Positions 8,086-18,679 of a stretch of 64,000 nucleotides of DNA are shown here, in pieces. Within the stretch, counting starts at the first letter, position 1, and each line of letters begins with the position of its first letter. The position numbers and the translations under genes were made by a program. Source of the DNA: Campylobacter avium LMG 24591 (GTDB taxonomy: Bacteria > Campylobacterota > Campylobacteria > Campylobacterales > Campylobacteraceae); NCBI RefSeq assembly GCF_002238335.1, contig NZ_CP022347.1:1178001-1242000 (forward strand), in the 5' to 3' direction. Under the pieces are notes generated by a model. It worked only from the letters and a program-made list of their open reading frames with translations, made no database searches and was not told the origin of the DNA.

Positions 8086-9444
8086 ATGTTAAAAAGTGTT
8101 TTACCTCTTTCTTTCATAGTGGCAACTAGGTTTTTTGGACTTTTCATAGTCTTGCCTGTGCTTTCTTTGTATTCTGCTGAGCTAAAAGGAGCTAATGACT
8201 TTTACATAGGGCTTTTAGTGGGACTTTATGCCTTAGCACAGGTGCTTTTTCAAGTGCCTTTTGGAATTTTAAGCGATAAGATAGGTAGAAAAAAAGCCTT
8301 GCTCTTAGGGCTTGTGATCTTTATAATAGGCTCTATAATTTGTGCAAATGCAAGCGATATTTACACTATGATGTTAGGGCGAACCTTACAAGGTGCTGGA
8401 GCGATTGGAGCTGTGGCAACCGCTATGATAAGTGATTTTGTGGTGGAAGAACAAAGAACTAAGGCTATGGCTATAATGGGTATGTTCATAGGACTTGCCT
8501 TTGCCTCATCTATGATAATAGCTCCTATTATGAGTGCTAAATTTGGACTAACAAGCCTTTTTAATCTAAGCACAGCACTTACGATACTTTGTATAATCTT
8601 GCTTTTTACCGCCGTGCCAAAGGAAGTGAAATTAAAACACGAAAACGCAAAAACGGGGCTTAAAAACTTTTTCATAGAAAAGAATTTCGCTATTATGAAC
8701 TTAACAAATTTTATGCAAAAAATGCTTATGAGCATAGCTTTTTTTAGCATTCCTATAGTGCTTGTAGATACTCTTTCTTATCCAAAGGATGAGCTTTATA
8801 AAATTTATGCTCTTGCTATGATTTTTGGTTTTTTAGCTATGGGTATGGCTGGTGCTTTAGGAGAAAAAAGAGCTCTAGCAAAGCAAATTTTACTTTTTGG
8901 GGTGTTTTTATTTATCATCTACTGCCTTTTAAGCTTTGTAAGCATATACGCTTATGATTATTTTTTATATAAATACGCTTACACTCTTATAAAATATGAC
9001 TTTGCCTTTGATTTATTTTTAGCAGCTGTCTTTGTATTTTTCATAGCCTTTAACCTGCACGAGCCTATAATGCAAAGCTGTGCTTCTAAATTTGCTAAGG
9101 TTAATGAAAAGGGCGTGGCTTTGGGTGTTTTTAATGCCTTTGGTTATCTTGGAAGCTTTCTTGGCGGGATTTTGATAGGACTTGCCTTTCATTATAAGCT
9201 TAGCATACAAGCCTTTTTAGCCCTAGGTATACTATCAGCCTTATGGCTTATAATCCTAGTCTTTTTAAAAAATCCAAAGGATTTTAAAAATATCTATCTT
9301 AATCTAGATAAAAGGCTAAATTTAAAGGAAATCAAAGCTCTTAAAGGCGTGATAGATGTGTATGAAAATTCAAAAAATCTTGTAATAAAATTTGATAGCA
9401 AAATCACAAATCAAGATGAAATTTTAAATAAAATCAAAGGATAA
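8086..9444 (+). CDS. cmeG: CmeG-like MFS multidrug exporter
   Basis: A 452-residue DHA1-type major facilitator with 12 hydrophobic segments. The loop 2-3 motif GILSDKIGRKKALLLG (around residues 61-76) and the motif C-like GRTLQGAGAIGAV in TM4 mark a proton-drug antiporter. A soluble tail of about 60 residues follows the last TM. Position between rdgB and a DsbC-like gene matches Cj1375 of C. jejuni, known as CmeG, which contributes to fluoroquinolone and oxidant resistance there. Drug range here is inferred. Confidence 0.8.
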   Translation: MLKSVLPLSFIVATRFFGLFIVLPVLSLYSAELKGANDFYIGLLVGLYALAQVLFQVPFGILSDKIGRKKALLLGLVIFIIGSIICANASDIYTMMLGRTLQGAGAIGAVATAMISDFVVEEQRTKAMAIMGMFIGLAFASSMIIAPIMSAKFGLTSLFNLSTALTILCIILLFTAVPKEVKLKHENAKTGLKNFFIEKNFAIMNLTNFMQKMLMSIAFFSIPIVLVDTLSYPKDELYKIYALAMIFGFLAMGMAGALGEKRALAKQILLFGVFLFIIYCLLSFVSIYAYDYFLYKYAYTLIKYDFAFDLFLAAVFVFFIAFNLHEPIMQSCASKFAKVNEKGVALGVFNAFGYLGSFLGGILIGLAFHYKLSIQAFLALGILSALWLIILVFLKNPKDFKNIYLNLDKRLNLKEIKALKGVIDVYENSKNLVIKFDSKITNQDEILNKIKG

Positions 9445-9447
9445 AAG

Positions 9448-10188
9448 ATGAAAAAAACATTAGTATTTTTGCCTCTAGCCTTTAGCCTTGCTTTTTGTGC
9501 TAGTAATACGCAGATAAAAAAATTCTACGAGGATGCCTTAAAAGAAAGACTTGAGGGAGTTAAGGTTGAAATTTTAAAAAGAGAAAAGCTGCCAGACACA
9601 GACTTTGAAGCAGTTACTGTGAAATTTAGCGCCAAAGGTATGAGCCAAGAAGATTTGATTTTCACAAAGGATAATATCATAGCACCTGATATAATAGATG
9701 TAAAGCAAAATATATCTTATAAGCAAAGCTATGAATTAAAAAAGATGGAGAAAGAAAGAGAAAATTTTAGCAAAAAAGCCCTAAAAGAACTAGAAAAAGA
9801 AAAGATGATAATCTCTCTTGGAGATAAAAACAAACCGCTTCTTTATGTTTTTAGCGATCCTGAATGTCCGTATTGTAGAATGCATCTTAAAAATATAAGA
9901 CAGGAGTTAAAAACTCATCAAATGAAACTTATACTAACGCCTGTGCATGGCATTAGTGCCTTTGATAAAGCCGCACTAATTTATAAAGAAAGCAAAAATG
10001 CAAAAAGCGATGAAGAAAAGATAAAAATCTTAGAAAAATACTACGATGAAAAGATAGCTCATTATTCGCAAAGAGGCACAAATTCTTTAAAGGTTGATGA
10101 AAAAGAGGTAGAAGCGGTAAAAAAATTATATGAAAAATACTCCTCTTTAGGTCTTAGAGCTGTGCCTATGATAATAGAGGCTAAGTAG
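9448..10188 (+). CDS. DsbC-like periplasmic thiol:disulfide interchange protein
   Basis: A 246-residue protein with an N-terminal signal peptide, an N-terminal region of about 110 residues, and a thioredoxin fold carrying the active site C140-P-Y-C143 in the context SDPECPYCRMHL. The cis-proline loop is near RAVPMII at the C-terminus. DsbC/DsbG-type proteins isomerise or reduce disulfides in the periplasm. Only three bases separate it from the exporter; it matches Cj1376 by position. Its 3' end overlaps the convergent mqnA by 8 bases. Confidence 0.75.
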   Translation: MKKTLVFLPLAFSLAFCASNTQIKKFYEDALKERLEGVKVEILKREKLPDTDFEAVTVKFSAKGMSQEDLIFTKDNIIAPDIIDVKQNISYKQSYELKKMEKERENFSKKALKELEKEKMIISLGDKNKPLLYVFSDPECPYCRMHLKNIRQELKTHQMKLILTPVHGISAFDKAALIYKESKNAKSDEEKIKILEKYYDEKIAHYSQRGTNSLKVDEKEVEAVKKLYEKYSSLGLRAVPMIIEAK

Positions 10189-10840
10189 ATTTTAAAAGGC
10201 TTTGAAATTTTTTCAAGGCCCTTTTTTCCTTTACTCCAATTTTATAATAAATTAGTTCTAAATACTCCTTTATATCTTTTTTGCAAATTCCTCTTTGCTC
10301 TTCGTATTTTTCTAGTATGTAATTTGGAATTTTTATCTTCGCTTTTAGAAAATTCTTAAGCATTCTTTCATAAAAGTCTTTGTGTTTAAGGCAAGAAAAG
10401 CGTCCAAAGACAAAGGGTAGTCCTGTTTTTTCATACCAAAGCTCACATAAATCAATGTAAAGTTCTTTATTTTCAAGGTAAGCTTTCAAGGCTCTATCAC
10501 CTATGATGACCTTGCCATCTTGTTTTAGAATTTTAGCAAGAGCATTTGAACTAGCTGAGCTGCTGTCCTTTTCATAGCTGGTGTTTTTGCAAACTAAAAC
10601 GCTTAAGACCTTTTTATTCGCACAAATTCCCACATCAAGCGTCTTATATTTTTTCTTAAAACTCTCTATGCTAGAAATCATACTCGCATCAATTAACCTG
10701 TTGGCTAAAGCCTTATTCATCTTGCTTGGCACACCGCTTTTATAAGCCATAGCCTTTTTTATGCCACTTGGCAGGGGGTATTTTTTCATATAAATATGCA
10801 AGGGCAATAAATTTATATAATCAATCTTTGCAAAAATCAA
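10181..10840 (-). CDS. mqnA: Chorismate dehydratase (menaquinone, futalosine pathway)
   Basis: A 219-residue MqnA-family protein opening with IDYINLLPLH, the family's N-terminal signature, and with the bilobed periplasmic-binding-like fold pattern. MqnA dehydrates chorismate to 3-[(1-carboxyvinyl)oxy]benzoate, the step before MqnE (also in this window). Lies 8 bases downstream of gltX on the same strand, probably co-transcribed. Start chosen because the family begins directly with the hydrophobic strand. Confidence 0.85.
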   Translation of the reverse strand: MIFAKIDYINLLPLHIYMKKYPLPSGIKKAMAYKSGVPSKMNKALANRLIDASMISSIESFKKKYKTLDVGICANKKVLSVLVCKNTSYEKDSSSASSNALAKILKQDGKVIIGDRALKAYLENKELYIDLCELWYEKTGLPFVFGRFSCLKHKDFYERMLKNFLKAKIKIPNYILEKYEEQRGICKKDIKEYLELIYYKIGVKEKRALKKFQSLLKST

Positions 10841-10848
10841 AGCTCATC

Positions 10849-12240
10849 CTAAATCTTAGCTAAGAAGGCAAGAAAATTTTTAATCCTAGCCCTTAGCTCC
10901 TCTACTCCTAAAAACTCCAAAAGCTCAAAGATACTAGGACTAACGCTTTTGCCTGTGATAGCTAGTCTTAAAGGCTGTGCTAAGTCCTTTAAGACTAGCT
11001 TGTTTTGAGCTAAAAACTCATTTGTAAAACTTTCATACTCGGCTGCATTCTTTTTTTCTTCTATGCATTGTGAGTATTTTTCTAAAATTTTACCTGAGTT
11101 TTCATTTATGAATTTTTTTATGCCCTTTTCATCGTAGCTTTGAGGCTGATTTATAATGTCTTTTGCGCTATTTATAATATCTAGCAAGGTTTTAGCCCTA
11201 GATCTTAACATATCTAGTAAAAACTCAGCATTTTTAATGGCATCTAAGTCAAAGCCTAAATTCTTTAAATGAGCTTTTAAAGTTTCAAAAGGAAGAGTTT
11301 TTATGTAGTGCTCATTAAGCCAATCAAGCTTTTTGAAATCACAAGATGAGGCACTTTTGCTAATATGCTTTGGAGAAAAAAGCCTTTTTAAATCCTGTAT
11401 AGAAAAAATTTCATCATCGCCGTGACTCCAGCCCAAACGCACTAAAAAATTTAGCAAAGCCTCAGGCAAAATCCCCATAGTCTTATACTCCATAACATCA
11501 GTAGCTCCGTCTCTTTTAGAAAGTTTTTTTCCGCTTTGAGAATGTATCATAGCCACGTGATAAAATTTCGGCACCGCAAAGCCTAAAGCCTCGTAAAGTA
11601 TGATTTGTTTAGGCGTGTTTGATAAATGATCATCTCCTCTTATAACATCGCTAACACCCATTAAAGCATCATCAACAACAACAGTGAAATTATAAGTAGG
11701 GCTTCCATCACTTCTTGCTATAACAAAATCATCTACTATATCATCTGCCTTAAAGCATACCCTACCCTTTATACCATCATCAAAAGCTATTTCTCCGCTT
11801 AAAGGAGCCTTTATACGCACCACAGGATCCACTCCCTTAGGTGCTTCTCCTTTAAAATCTCTATAACGTCCGTCATATCTTGGTCTTTGCTTTGCTGCTT
11901 CTTGACTAGCTCTTAGCATATCTAGCTCGTCCTTACTCATATAGCAATAATAAGCCTTACCCTCATCTAAGAGCTTTTGTATGTATTTTTTATATATATC
12001 AAACCTTTGTGATTGATAAAGCACCTCAGAGTCATAATCTAAACCACACCACTTAAAAGCCTCTAATATAGCCTTTGTAGCCTCTAAAGAATTTCTTTTT
12101 AAATCTGTATCCTCTATACGAAGTAAGAATTTTCCCCCATTTTTTCTAGCATAAAGATAATTATAAAGTGCGGTTCTAAGCCCTCCTATGTGTAAGTATC
12201 CAGTTGGAGAAGGTGCAAAACGAGTTACTACTTTTTTCAT
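10849..12240 (-). CDS. gltX: Glutamyl-tRNA synthetase
   Basis: A 463-residue class I aminoacyl-tRNA synthetase. HIGH-type motif HIGG lies in FAPSPTGYLHIGGLRTALYN near the N-terminus and KLSKRDG is the KMSKS motif (around residue 240). It charges tRNA with glutamate. Epsilonproteobacteria usually carry two GluRS paralogues, one of which charges tRNA-Gln; sequence alone does not settle which this is, though 463 residues fits the longer form. TAAGGAAAG before the ATG is a strong ribosome binding site. Divergent from the SurA-like gene. Confidence 0.93.
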   Translation of the reverse strand: MKKVVTRFAPSPTGYLHIGGLRTALYNYLYARKNGGKFLLRIEDTDLKRNSLEATKAILEAFKWCGLDYDSEVLYQSQRFDIYKKYIQKLLDEGKAYYCYMSKDELDMLRASQEAAKQRPRYDGRYRDFKGEAPKGVDPVVRIKAPLSGEIAFDDGIKGRVCFKADDIVDDFVIARSDGSPTYNFTVVVDDALMGVSDVIRGDDHLSNTPKQIILYEALGFAVPKFYHVAMIHSQSGKKLSKRDGATDVMEYKTMGILPEALLNFLVRLGWSHGDDEIFSIQDLKRLFSPKHISKSASSCDFKKLDWLNEHYIKTLPFETLKAHLKNLGFDLDAIKNAEFLLDMLRSRAKTLLDIINSAKDIINQPQSYDEKGIKKFINENSGKILEKYSQCIEEKKNAAEYESFTNEFLAQNKLVLKDLAQPLRLAITGKSVSPSIFELLEFLGVEELRARIKNFLAFLAKI

Positions 12241-12275
12241 TTATCTTTCCTTAATTTTTATACACTTAAAATTGT

Positions 12276-12281
12276 TATAAT
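12276..12281 (+). promoter_or_regulatory. -10 box for the SurA-like gene
   Basis: TATAAT lies 28 bases before the ATG at 12310. It overlaps the upstream in-frame ATG at 12280, which is therefore unlikely to be translated. Confidence 0.55.
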
Positions 12282-12309
12282 GCCTTTTAAACACTTAAAA
12301 AGGCTTAAA

Positions 12310-13122
12310 ATGAGGATTTTTTTACTGCTTTTTATGATTTTTGCGCTTTCTTATGCAAGGCAAATCAACGCAATAGCTCTAACAGTAGATCAAGAAATCA
12401 TAACAGAGTACGAAATTTCAAAGCTTATGCAAGAAAAAAAAATATCAAAACAAGAGGCTATCAATGAACTAATCGATGATAAATTAGAACTTGCAGAAAT
12501 CAAAAAATATAAAATTTTCGTCAATGAATTTGAGCTTGAAAACGAAATGAATAAAATGCTTATGCAAAGCAACAGCTCCTTAAATCAACTAAAAGCAAAT
12601 TTAAGTAAAAAAGATTTTCAAAAGGCTAAGGAAAATTTCAAAAAACAGCTTGAAAAAAGAAGGCTATACGAAGCTTTGGTAAGTGCTTATAAGGTGGATA
12701 CTAGCGAGCAAGGCTTAAGGAGTTATTATGATAGCAATCCTGATGACTTTGTTATTTTCACGCAAATTTCAGTTGAAGTTTTAAGCTCAAGTGAGGCTAG
12801 CGAGCTTGAAAAACTAAAAACTAGTAAAAGAAAAGCGGCTTCTATACAAAGTGAAAGTGTAATCTTATCGCCCCAAAATAGCGACATTAGACTGCTAGCC
12901 TTTCTATCTCGCCTAAAGCCTGGGGAATACACTCCAATCATGCAAAATAACGATATTTTTATGATGTATAAGGTCAAAAATAAAGAGCAGGCACAAACCC
13001 TGGCATTTGATGAAATAAAAAGTGAAATAACAAATCTTTATGCAAGCAAGCAAAGAGAGGAATACCTCAGCGATTATTTTAACAAGCTAAGAGCTAAGGC
13101 CGATATAAAGTATTTAAGATGA
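12310..13122 (+). CDS. SurA-like periplasmic chaperone / peptidyl-prolyl isomerase
   Basis: A 270-residue secreted protein: signal peptide (MRIFLLLFMIFALSYA), a SurA-type N-terminal helical domain, a parvulin-like domain (about residues 125-215, with GEYTPIMQNNDIFMMYKV), and a C-terminal helix. The start at 12310 is preferred over 12280 because AAAAAGG lies upstream, the signal peptide then begins correctly, and the promoter overlaps 12280. Resembles Cj1289 of C. jejuni, a SurA-like chaperone with the same position next to gltX. It probably helps outer-membrane protein folding. Confidence 0.82.
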   Translation: MRIFLLLFMIFALSYARQINAIALTVDQEIITEYEISKLMQEKKISKQEAINELIDDKLELAEIKKYKIFVNEFELENEMNKMLMQSNSSLNQLKANLSKKDFQKAKENFKKQLEKRRLYEALVSAYKVDTSEQGLRSYYDSNPDDFVIFTQISVEVLSSSEASELEKLKTSKRKAASIQSESVILSPQNSDIRLLAFLSRLKPGEYTPIMQNNDIFMMYKVKNKEQAQTLAFDEIKSEITNLYASKQREEYLSDYFNKLRAKADIKYLR

Positions 13123-13157
13123 ATTTTAAGTAGCTTTAAGAGGCTAGACACAAAACT

Positions 13158-13890
13158 TTAAGTGTTTTGCGTTATGCTTTTTACTTCTTCATCAAAAGCT
13201 TTTTGTAATCTTTCTAAGATTTTTTGCTTTTCTTCATTTTTAATCTTTATCTCTTCATTTTCCTTTTCTATTTGTCTTTTTCGCCTTTCAGCTGCACTTG
13301 GACTAAACGCATCAAACATTCTAAATGCAAAATATAACAAAGCCAAGACTAGGCTTAAAACATCTGAATAGCTAAGCGATATGATAAATGATAGGAAAAA
13401 CAAGATCACTCTAAGCAAAATATAAACCACAAAAGATTTAATGCAGATTGACATAAAGGTAGATATCTTATTGGTAGGCTCAACTTCTAATTCTTTTAAA
13501 GGTTGTATATAAGGAGTATTATACGAAAAATTTTTAGTATGATTTGTAAGCATACGCACCTTGTAATAACCCATGCCTGTATTAACAGCAAACAGAGCCA
13601 CTTTATCTCCATCTTTAAAAACAAAATCTCCGTCTAATCTAAAAGATTTATTATCTATATCAAAATTTACAAAATGTTTGTGCACAGTTTTAATATCTCC
13701 ATCAATTGAACCTGTAGTCTTTCCACGTATATTTCCTTTTACGCCAGCTGTGCCAAACAAATGTTTGTCTATGTAAGAGCTCTCAATTTTTCCGTCTGTA
13801 TAACCCTCTATCTTACCCTTAACATAACCCGTTGTATCACTAAAAGTTTCCCTTTTACATTAGAGAAACTATTCCTTTAAAAAATTCCAT
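13158..13890 (-). pseudogene. Frameshifted hypothetical membrane protein
   Basis: A minus-strand ATG at 13890 with AAAGGAAAAT upstream opens MEFFKGIVSLM and then stops (13855-13857). Skipping one base there enters a frame that runs without a stop to 13158. The joined product would have a Gly-rich repetitive segment (GYVKGKIEGYTDGKIE, then GTAGVKGNIRGKTTGSIDGD), a soluble domain, two membrane spans and a charged coiled-coil tail. Without the shift the only in-frame start is a TTG at 13760 with no good ribosome binding site, giving 200 residues. I do not recognise the family. It could be a pseudogene, a sequencing error or a reversible frameshift. Confidence 0.55.
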
Positions 13891-13923
13891 TTTATTTTCC
13901 TTTTTGAAATTTAATAAAGGCTA

Positions 13924-13929
13924 ATTTTA
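13924..13929 (-). promoter_or_regulatory. -10 box beside an A14 tract
   Basis: Minus strand TAAAAT, one base downstream of a run of 14 A (13931-13944). A start near 13917 would give a leader of about 27 bases to the ATG at 13890. Confidence 0.3.
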
Positions 13930-13930
13930 G

Positions 13931-13944
13931 TTTTTTTTTTTTTT
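13931..13944. repeat. T14/A14 homopolymer
   Basis: Fourteen consecutive T on the plus strand, between the accC terminator and the frameshifted gene. It lies where the -35/-10 spacer of that gene's promoter would be, so length changes could alter transcription. Confidence 0.8.
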
Positions 13945-13985
13945 GAATTTTGCTTAAATTTTTAAAATGATAAGTAGTATTAAAG

Positions 13986-14018
13986 AAAAAAAGCAAAACA
14001 CCAAATCAGTGCTTTGCT
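13986..14018 (-). terminator. Intrinsic terminator of accBC
   Basis: On the minus strand AGCAAAGCAC (14018-14009), a 7-base loop, GTGTTTTGCT (14001-13992) form a 10-bp stem with one G-U pair, followed by a run of T. The upstream arm contains the last accC sense codons, and the stop codon lies in the loop. Confidence 0.75.
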
Positions 14019-15337
14019 AGGTAGGTTGTATCAAAGGTGTTATTTATGAAGTCCGGATTGTCCATCATCTTTCTATGAAAGGTTCTAGTGGTTTTTATGC
14101 CCCTTACTATAAGCTCATCTAAAGCCACTCTCATCTTTGCTATGGCGATATTTCTATCCTCGCCCCAAACTACAAGTTTGCCTATCATGGAGTCATAGTA
14201 AGGAGGCACGGAGTAATCCTGATAGCAGTGGCTTTCCATGCGGACATTTCTTCCAGCAGGTGCTACATATTTTGTTATCTTGCCCGGATTTGGCACAAAG
14301 CTTCTAGAATCCTCAGCTGTTATCCTGCACTCTATAGAATGCCCTCTTAACTTTATGCTATCTTGAGGAGGCAAGGCATAGCCCTCAGCTACCTTAATCA
14401 TCTGTTCTATTATGTCTATACCGCTTACCATTTCACTTACGCAGTGCTCTACCTGTAAGCGAGTATTCATCTCTATAAAATAAAAGTCTAAATTTTTATC
14501 CACCAAAAATTCAAAGGTGCCAGCACCCTCATAACTTATAGCCTTAGCAGCTCTTATGGCAGTTTCGTGCAGTTTTTTCCTAGTTTTTTCATCAAGAAGT
14601 ATGGCAGGGCTTTCTTCTATGAGCTTTTGATGTCTTCTTTGCATAGAACAGTCTCTTTCGCCTATGTGTATGACATTGCCAAAACTATCTCCTATGATTT
14701 GCACTTCGATGTGGCGAGGATTTAAGATACATTTTTCTATATACATAGAACCATCTCCAAAAGCACTCATAGCCTCGCTTTCAGCAGACCAAAAGGCTTT
14801 TTCTATATCCTTTTCGCTCTCAACCACACGCATACCACGGCCGCCACCCCCAGCAGCAGCCTTTAAGATAACAGGATAGCCAATTTCTTTTGCCATTTTT
14901 TTAGCAGCTTCTACATCTTTTAAGGCCCCATCACTTCCCGGAATTACAGGAATTCCAGCCCTTTTCATAACCTGTTTTGCCTTAGATTTATCGCTCATTA
15001 AAACCATAGATTCAACTGAAGGACCTATAAATTTTATGTTGTGCTTAGCGCAAATTTCAACGAAATTTTGATTTTCACTTAAAAAGCCATATCCAGGAAA
15101 GATAGCATCAGCCTCGGCTATCTCAGCAGCAGAGATTATAGAGGGTATGTTTAGGTAGCTTTCAGAACTTCTTGCCCCACCTATACAAATACTTGCATCA
15201 GCATATCTTAGATAAAGTGCGTCTCTATCAGCCTTTGAATAAACGCAGATAGCTTGTTTGCCCATTTCTTTTATAGTTCTTAAGGCTCTTAGGGCTATTT
15301 CTCCACGATTTGCTATTAAAATCTTTTTAATTTCCAT
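14006..15337 (-). CDS. accC: Acetyl-CoA carboxylase, biotin carboxylase subunit
   Basis: A 443-residue ATP-grasp enzyme. It has the biotin carboxylase N-domain (ILIANRGEIALRALRT), the Gly-rich ATP loop AAAGGGGRGMRVV, the IEMNTRLQVEH catalytic segment and the C-terminal RGHSIECRITAED region. It carboxylates biotin on AccB with bicarbonate and ATP, the first half-reaction of fatty-acid synthesis. Follows accB by 6 bases in one transcript that ends at a clear terminator overlapping its stop codon. Confidence 0.95.
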   Translation of the reverse strand: MEIKKILIANRGEIALRALRTIKEMGKQAICVYSKADRDALYLRYADASICIGGARSSESYLNIPSIISAAEIAEADAIFPGYGFLSENQNFVEICAKHNIKFIGPSVESMVLMSDKSKAKQVMKRAGIPVIPGSDGALKDVEAAKKMAKEIGYPVILKAAAGGGGRGMRVVESEKDIEKAFWSAESEAMSAFGDGSMYIEKCILNPRHIEVQIIGDSFGNVIHIGERDCSMQRRHQKLIEESPAILLDEKTRKKLHETAIRAAKAISYEGAGTFEFLVDKNLDFYFIEMNTRLQVEHCVSEMVSGIDIIEQMIKVAEGYALPPQDSIKLRGHSIECRITAEDSRSFVPNPGKITKYVAPAGRNVRMESHCYQDYSVPPYYDSMIGKLVVWGEDRNIAIAKMRVALDELIVRGIKTTRTFHRKMMDNPDFINNTFDTTYLAKH

Positions 15338-15343
15338 ACTTTA

Positions 15344-15802
15344 TCACTTTTCAACTACAAATAAAGGCATATCAAACTCAACAGGCTGACCATCATCTAC
15401 TAAGACTTCTAAAATTTTACAGTCATACTCAGCTTGAATTTCATTCATTATCTTCATAGCTTCTATTATACCTATGGTATCGCCTTTTTTAACAGTCATT
15501 CCAGCCCTTACAAAAGGTGCTGCACCAGGACTTGGAGCCTGATAAAATGTTCCTACCATAGGGCTGTTTAATGTCGGTTTATTGCTCTTATGAGGAGTGG
15601 CTTCATTTACTACATTTACATTGATTGGTTGTGGTATTGGCTGTGGGCTTGGAGGGCAAACTAAAGCTGCTTCTTGGATTTTTTCTGTTTTTAAGTCTCT
15701 ATGTAGCTCTATTTCAAAGCCGTCTTTTTCTTTTATCTTTATCTTGCTTATATTTGCTTCTGAAAACATATTTATAAGCTCTTTTATCTCGTTTTTAGTC
15801 AT
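15344..15802 (-). CDS. accB: Biotin carboxyl carrier protein of acetyl-CoA carboxylase
   Basis: A 152-residue protein: an N-terminal region (KNEIKELINMFSEANISKIKIKE), a Pro-rich linker (about 60-80), and the biotinyl domain with EAMKIMNEI, where the Lys is biotinylated. The start is placed at 15802 rather than an upstream in-frame ATG because TAGGAG lies 5 bases before it and family members start with this helix. Works with AccC; the AccA/AccD subunits are not in the window. Confidence 0.93.
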   Translation of the reverse strand: MTKNEIKELINMFSEANISKIKIKEKDGFEIELHRDLKTEKIQEAALVCPPSPQPIPQPINVNVVNEATPHKSNKPTLNSPMVGTFYQAPSPGAAPFVRAGMTVKKGDTIGIIEAMKIMNEIQAEYDCKILEVLVDDGQPVEFDMPLFVVEK

Positions 15803-15833
15803 AAAATCTCCTAAATATTTTTGGCAAATAATC

Positions 15834-15839
15834 ATTATA
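15834..15839 (-). promoter_or_regulatory. -10 box for accBC
   Basis: The minus strand reads TATAAT, about 31 bases before the accB ATG at 15802. Confidence 0.5.
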
Positions 15840-15891
15840 CGAAGTAAAAAATTAAATTTTAATTAATTTATGCCTTTTAATATTTTTAAGC

Positions 15892-15897
15892 TATAAT
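15892..15897 (+). promoter_or_regulatory. -10 box for dcd
   Basis: TATAAT in the context GCTATAATTTAC, 29 bases before the dcd ATG. Confidence 0.5.
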
Positions 15898-15926
15898 TTA
15901 CAAATATCATAAATAAAAGAGTTTAT

Positions 15927-17544
<1,618 letters not shown>

Positions 17545-17545
<1 letters not shown>

Positions 17546-18678
17546 TGCTTACTTATTCTCATCAAAACATAGACAGTAGCGACATAGAAGTTGTGATAAA
17601 GGCTTTAAAAGATGATTTTTTAACTGGTGGCTCTAAGGTAGAGGACTTTGAAAAGGCTTTAAGTGAGTATGTTGGAGTAAGATACGCAGCCGTGCTAAAT
17701 TCAGCTACTTCAGCACTGCACTTAGCTTTCTTAGCACTTGATGTGAAAAATAAAACTGTTTTAAGCCCTGCCATAAGCTTTGCAGCTACTTCAAATGCGG
17801 CTATAATGGCTGGAGCAAAGCCTGAATTTATAGACATAAAATCAGATGGAAACATAGATGAAGTAAAGCTTGAGAAAAGATTGAAAGAAAAAAGCGATGA
17901 TGTGGGTGCGATTTGCGTGGTTGATTTTGCTGGAAATAGCGTAGAAATAGATAAAATTCAAGAACTTGCAAAAAAATACAATATAAAAATCGTAGATGAT
18001 GCCTCTCATGCTTTAGGAGCTGAATTTAAGGGCAAGAAACTTGGCTCTTTTGCCGATATATCCATATTTTCCTTTCATCCGGTAAAGCCTATAACAACAT
18101 TTGAGGGCGGTGCTGTTGTAAGCAATGATGAAAGCTTGATAGAAAATGTAAAGCTTTTAAGAAGCCACGGAATTGTAAAAAAAAGGCTATGGGATAATGA
18201 TATGATAGAGCTTGGTTATAATTATAGACTAAGCGATGTAGCCTGTGCTTTGGGCTTAAATCAGCTAAAAAAATTAGATAAGAATTTAGCAAAAAGAGAG
18301 GAAATAGCTAAATTCTACGATGAGGCTTTTGCTAAAAATGAGTATTTTTCGATTATAAAAATCAAAGAGTATAAAAAAAGCACAAGACATCTTTACCCAA
18401 TACTACTTTATCCTGAGTTTTACTGCAAAAAAGAATTTATATTTCAAGAGCTTTTAAACAGAAACATAGGCGTTCAGGTGCATTACAAACCAAGTTATGA
18501 ATACACATTTTACAAGAAAAATTTTAAAGAGATTTTTTTAGAAAATGCTGATAATTTTTACAAGGCAGAGCTTAGCATACCAGCACATCAAGAAATGAGT
18601 TTAAAAGATGCTGAATTTGTGAAAAAGAATTTGTTTGAAGTGCTTGATTTGGCTAAAAATACATATTGCGATAACTAA
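17545..18678 (+). CDS. pseC: UDP-4-amino-4,6-dideoxy-N-acetyl-beta-L-altrosamine transaminase
   Basis: A 377-residue DegT/DnrJ/EryC1 PLP aminotransferase, second step of the pseudaminic acid pathway, adding the 4-amino group from glutamate. The PLP lysine lies in SIFSFHPVKPITTFEGGAVV; the DFAGNSVE and DDASHALGA segments bind cofactor. Strong overall match to C. jejuni PseC as I remember it. Overlaps pseB at the start codon; the AMP-ligase gene starts two bases after its stop. Confidence 0.95.
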
Positions 18679-18679
18679 G

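Noticed and set aside
12280-12309. Ten-residue N-terminal extension of the SurA-like protein
   Set aside because: The ATG at 12280 is inside the -10 box and the extension would spoil the signal peptide.
13123-13157. Bidirectional terminator after the SurA-like gene
   Set aside because: Only a 6-bp stem (CAAAAC/GTTTTG) with no T run; too weak to call.
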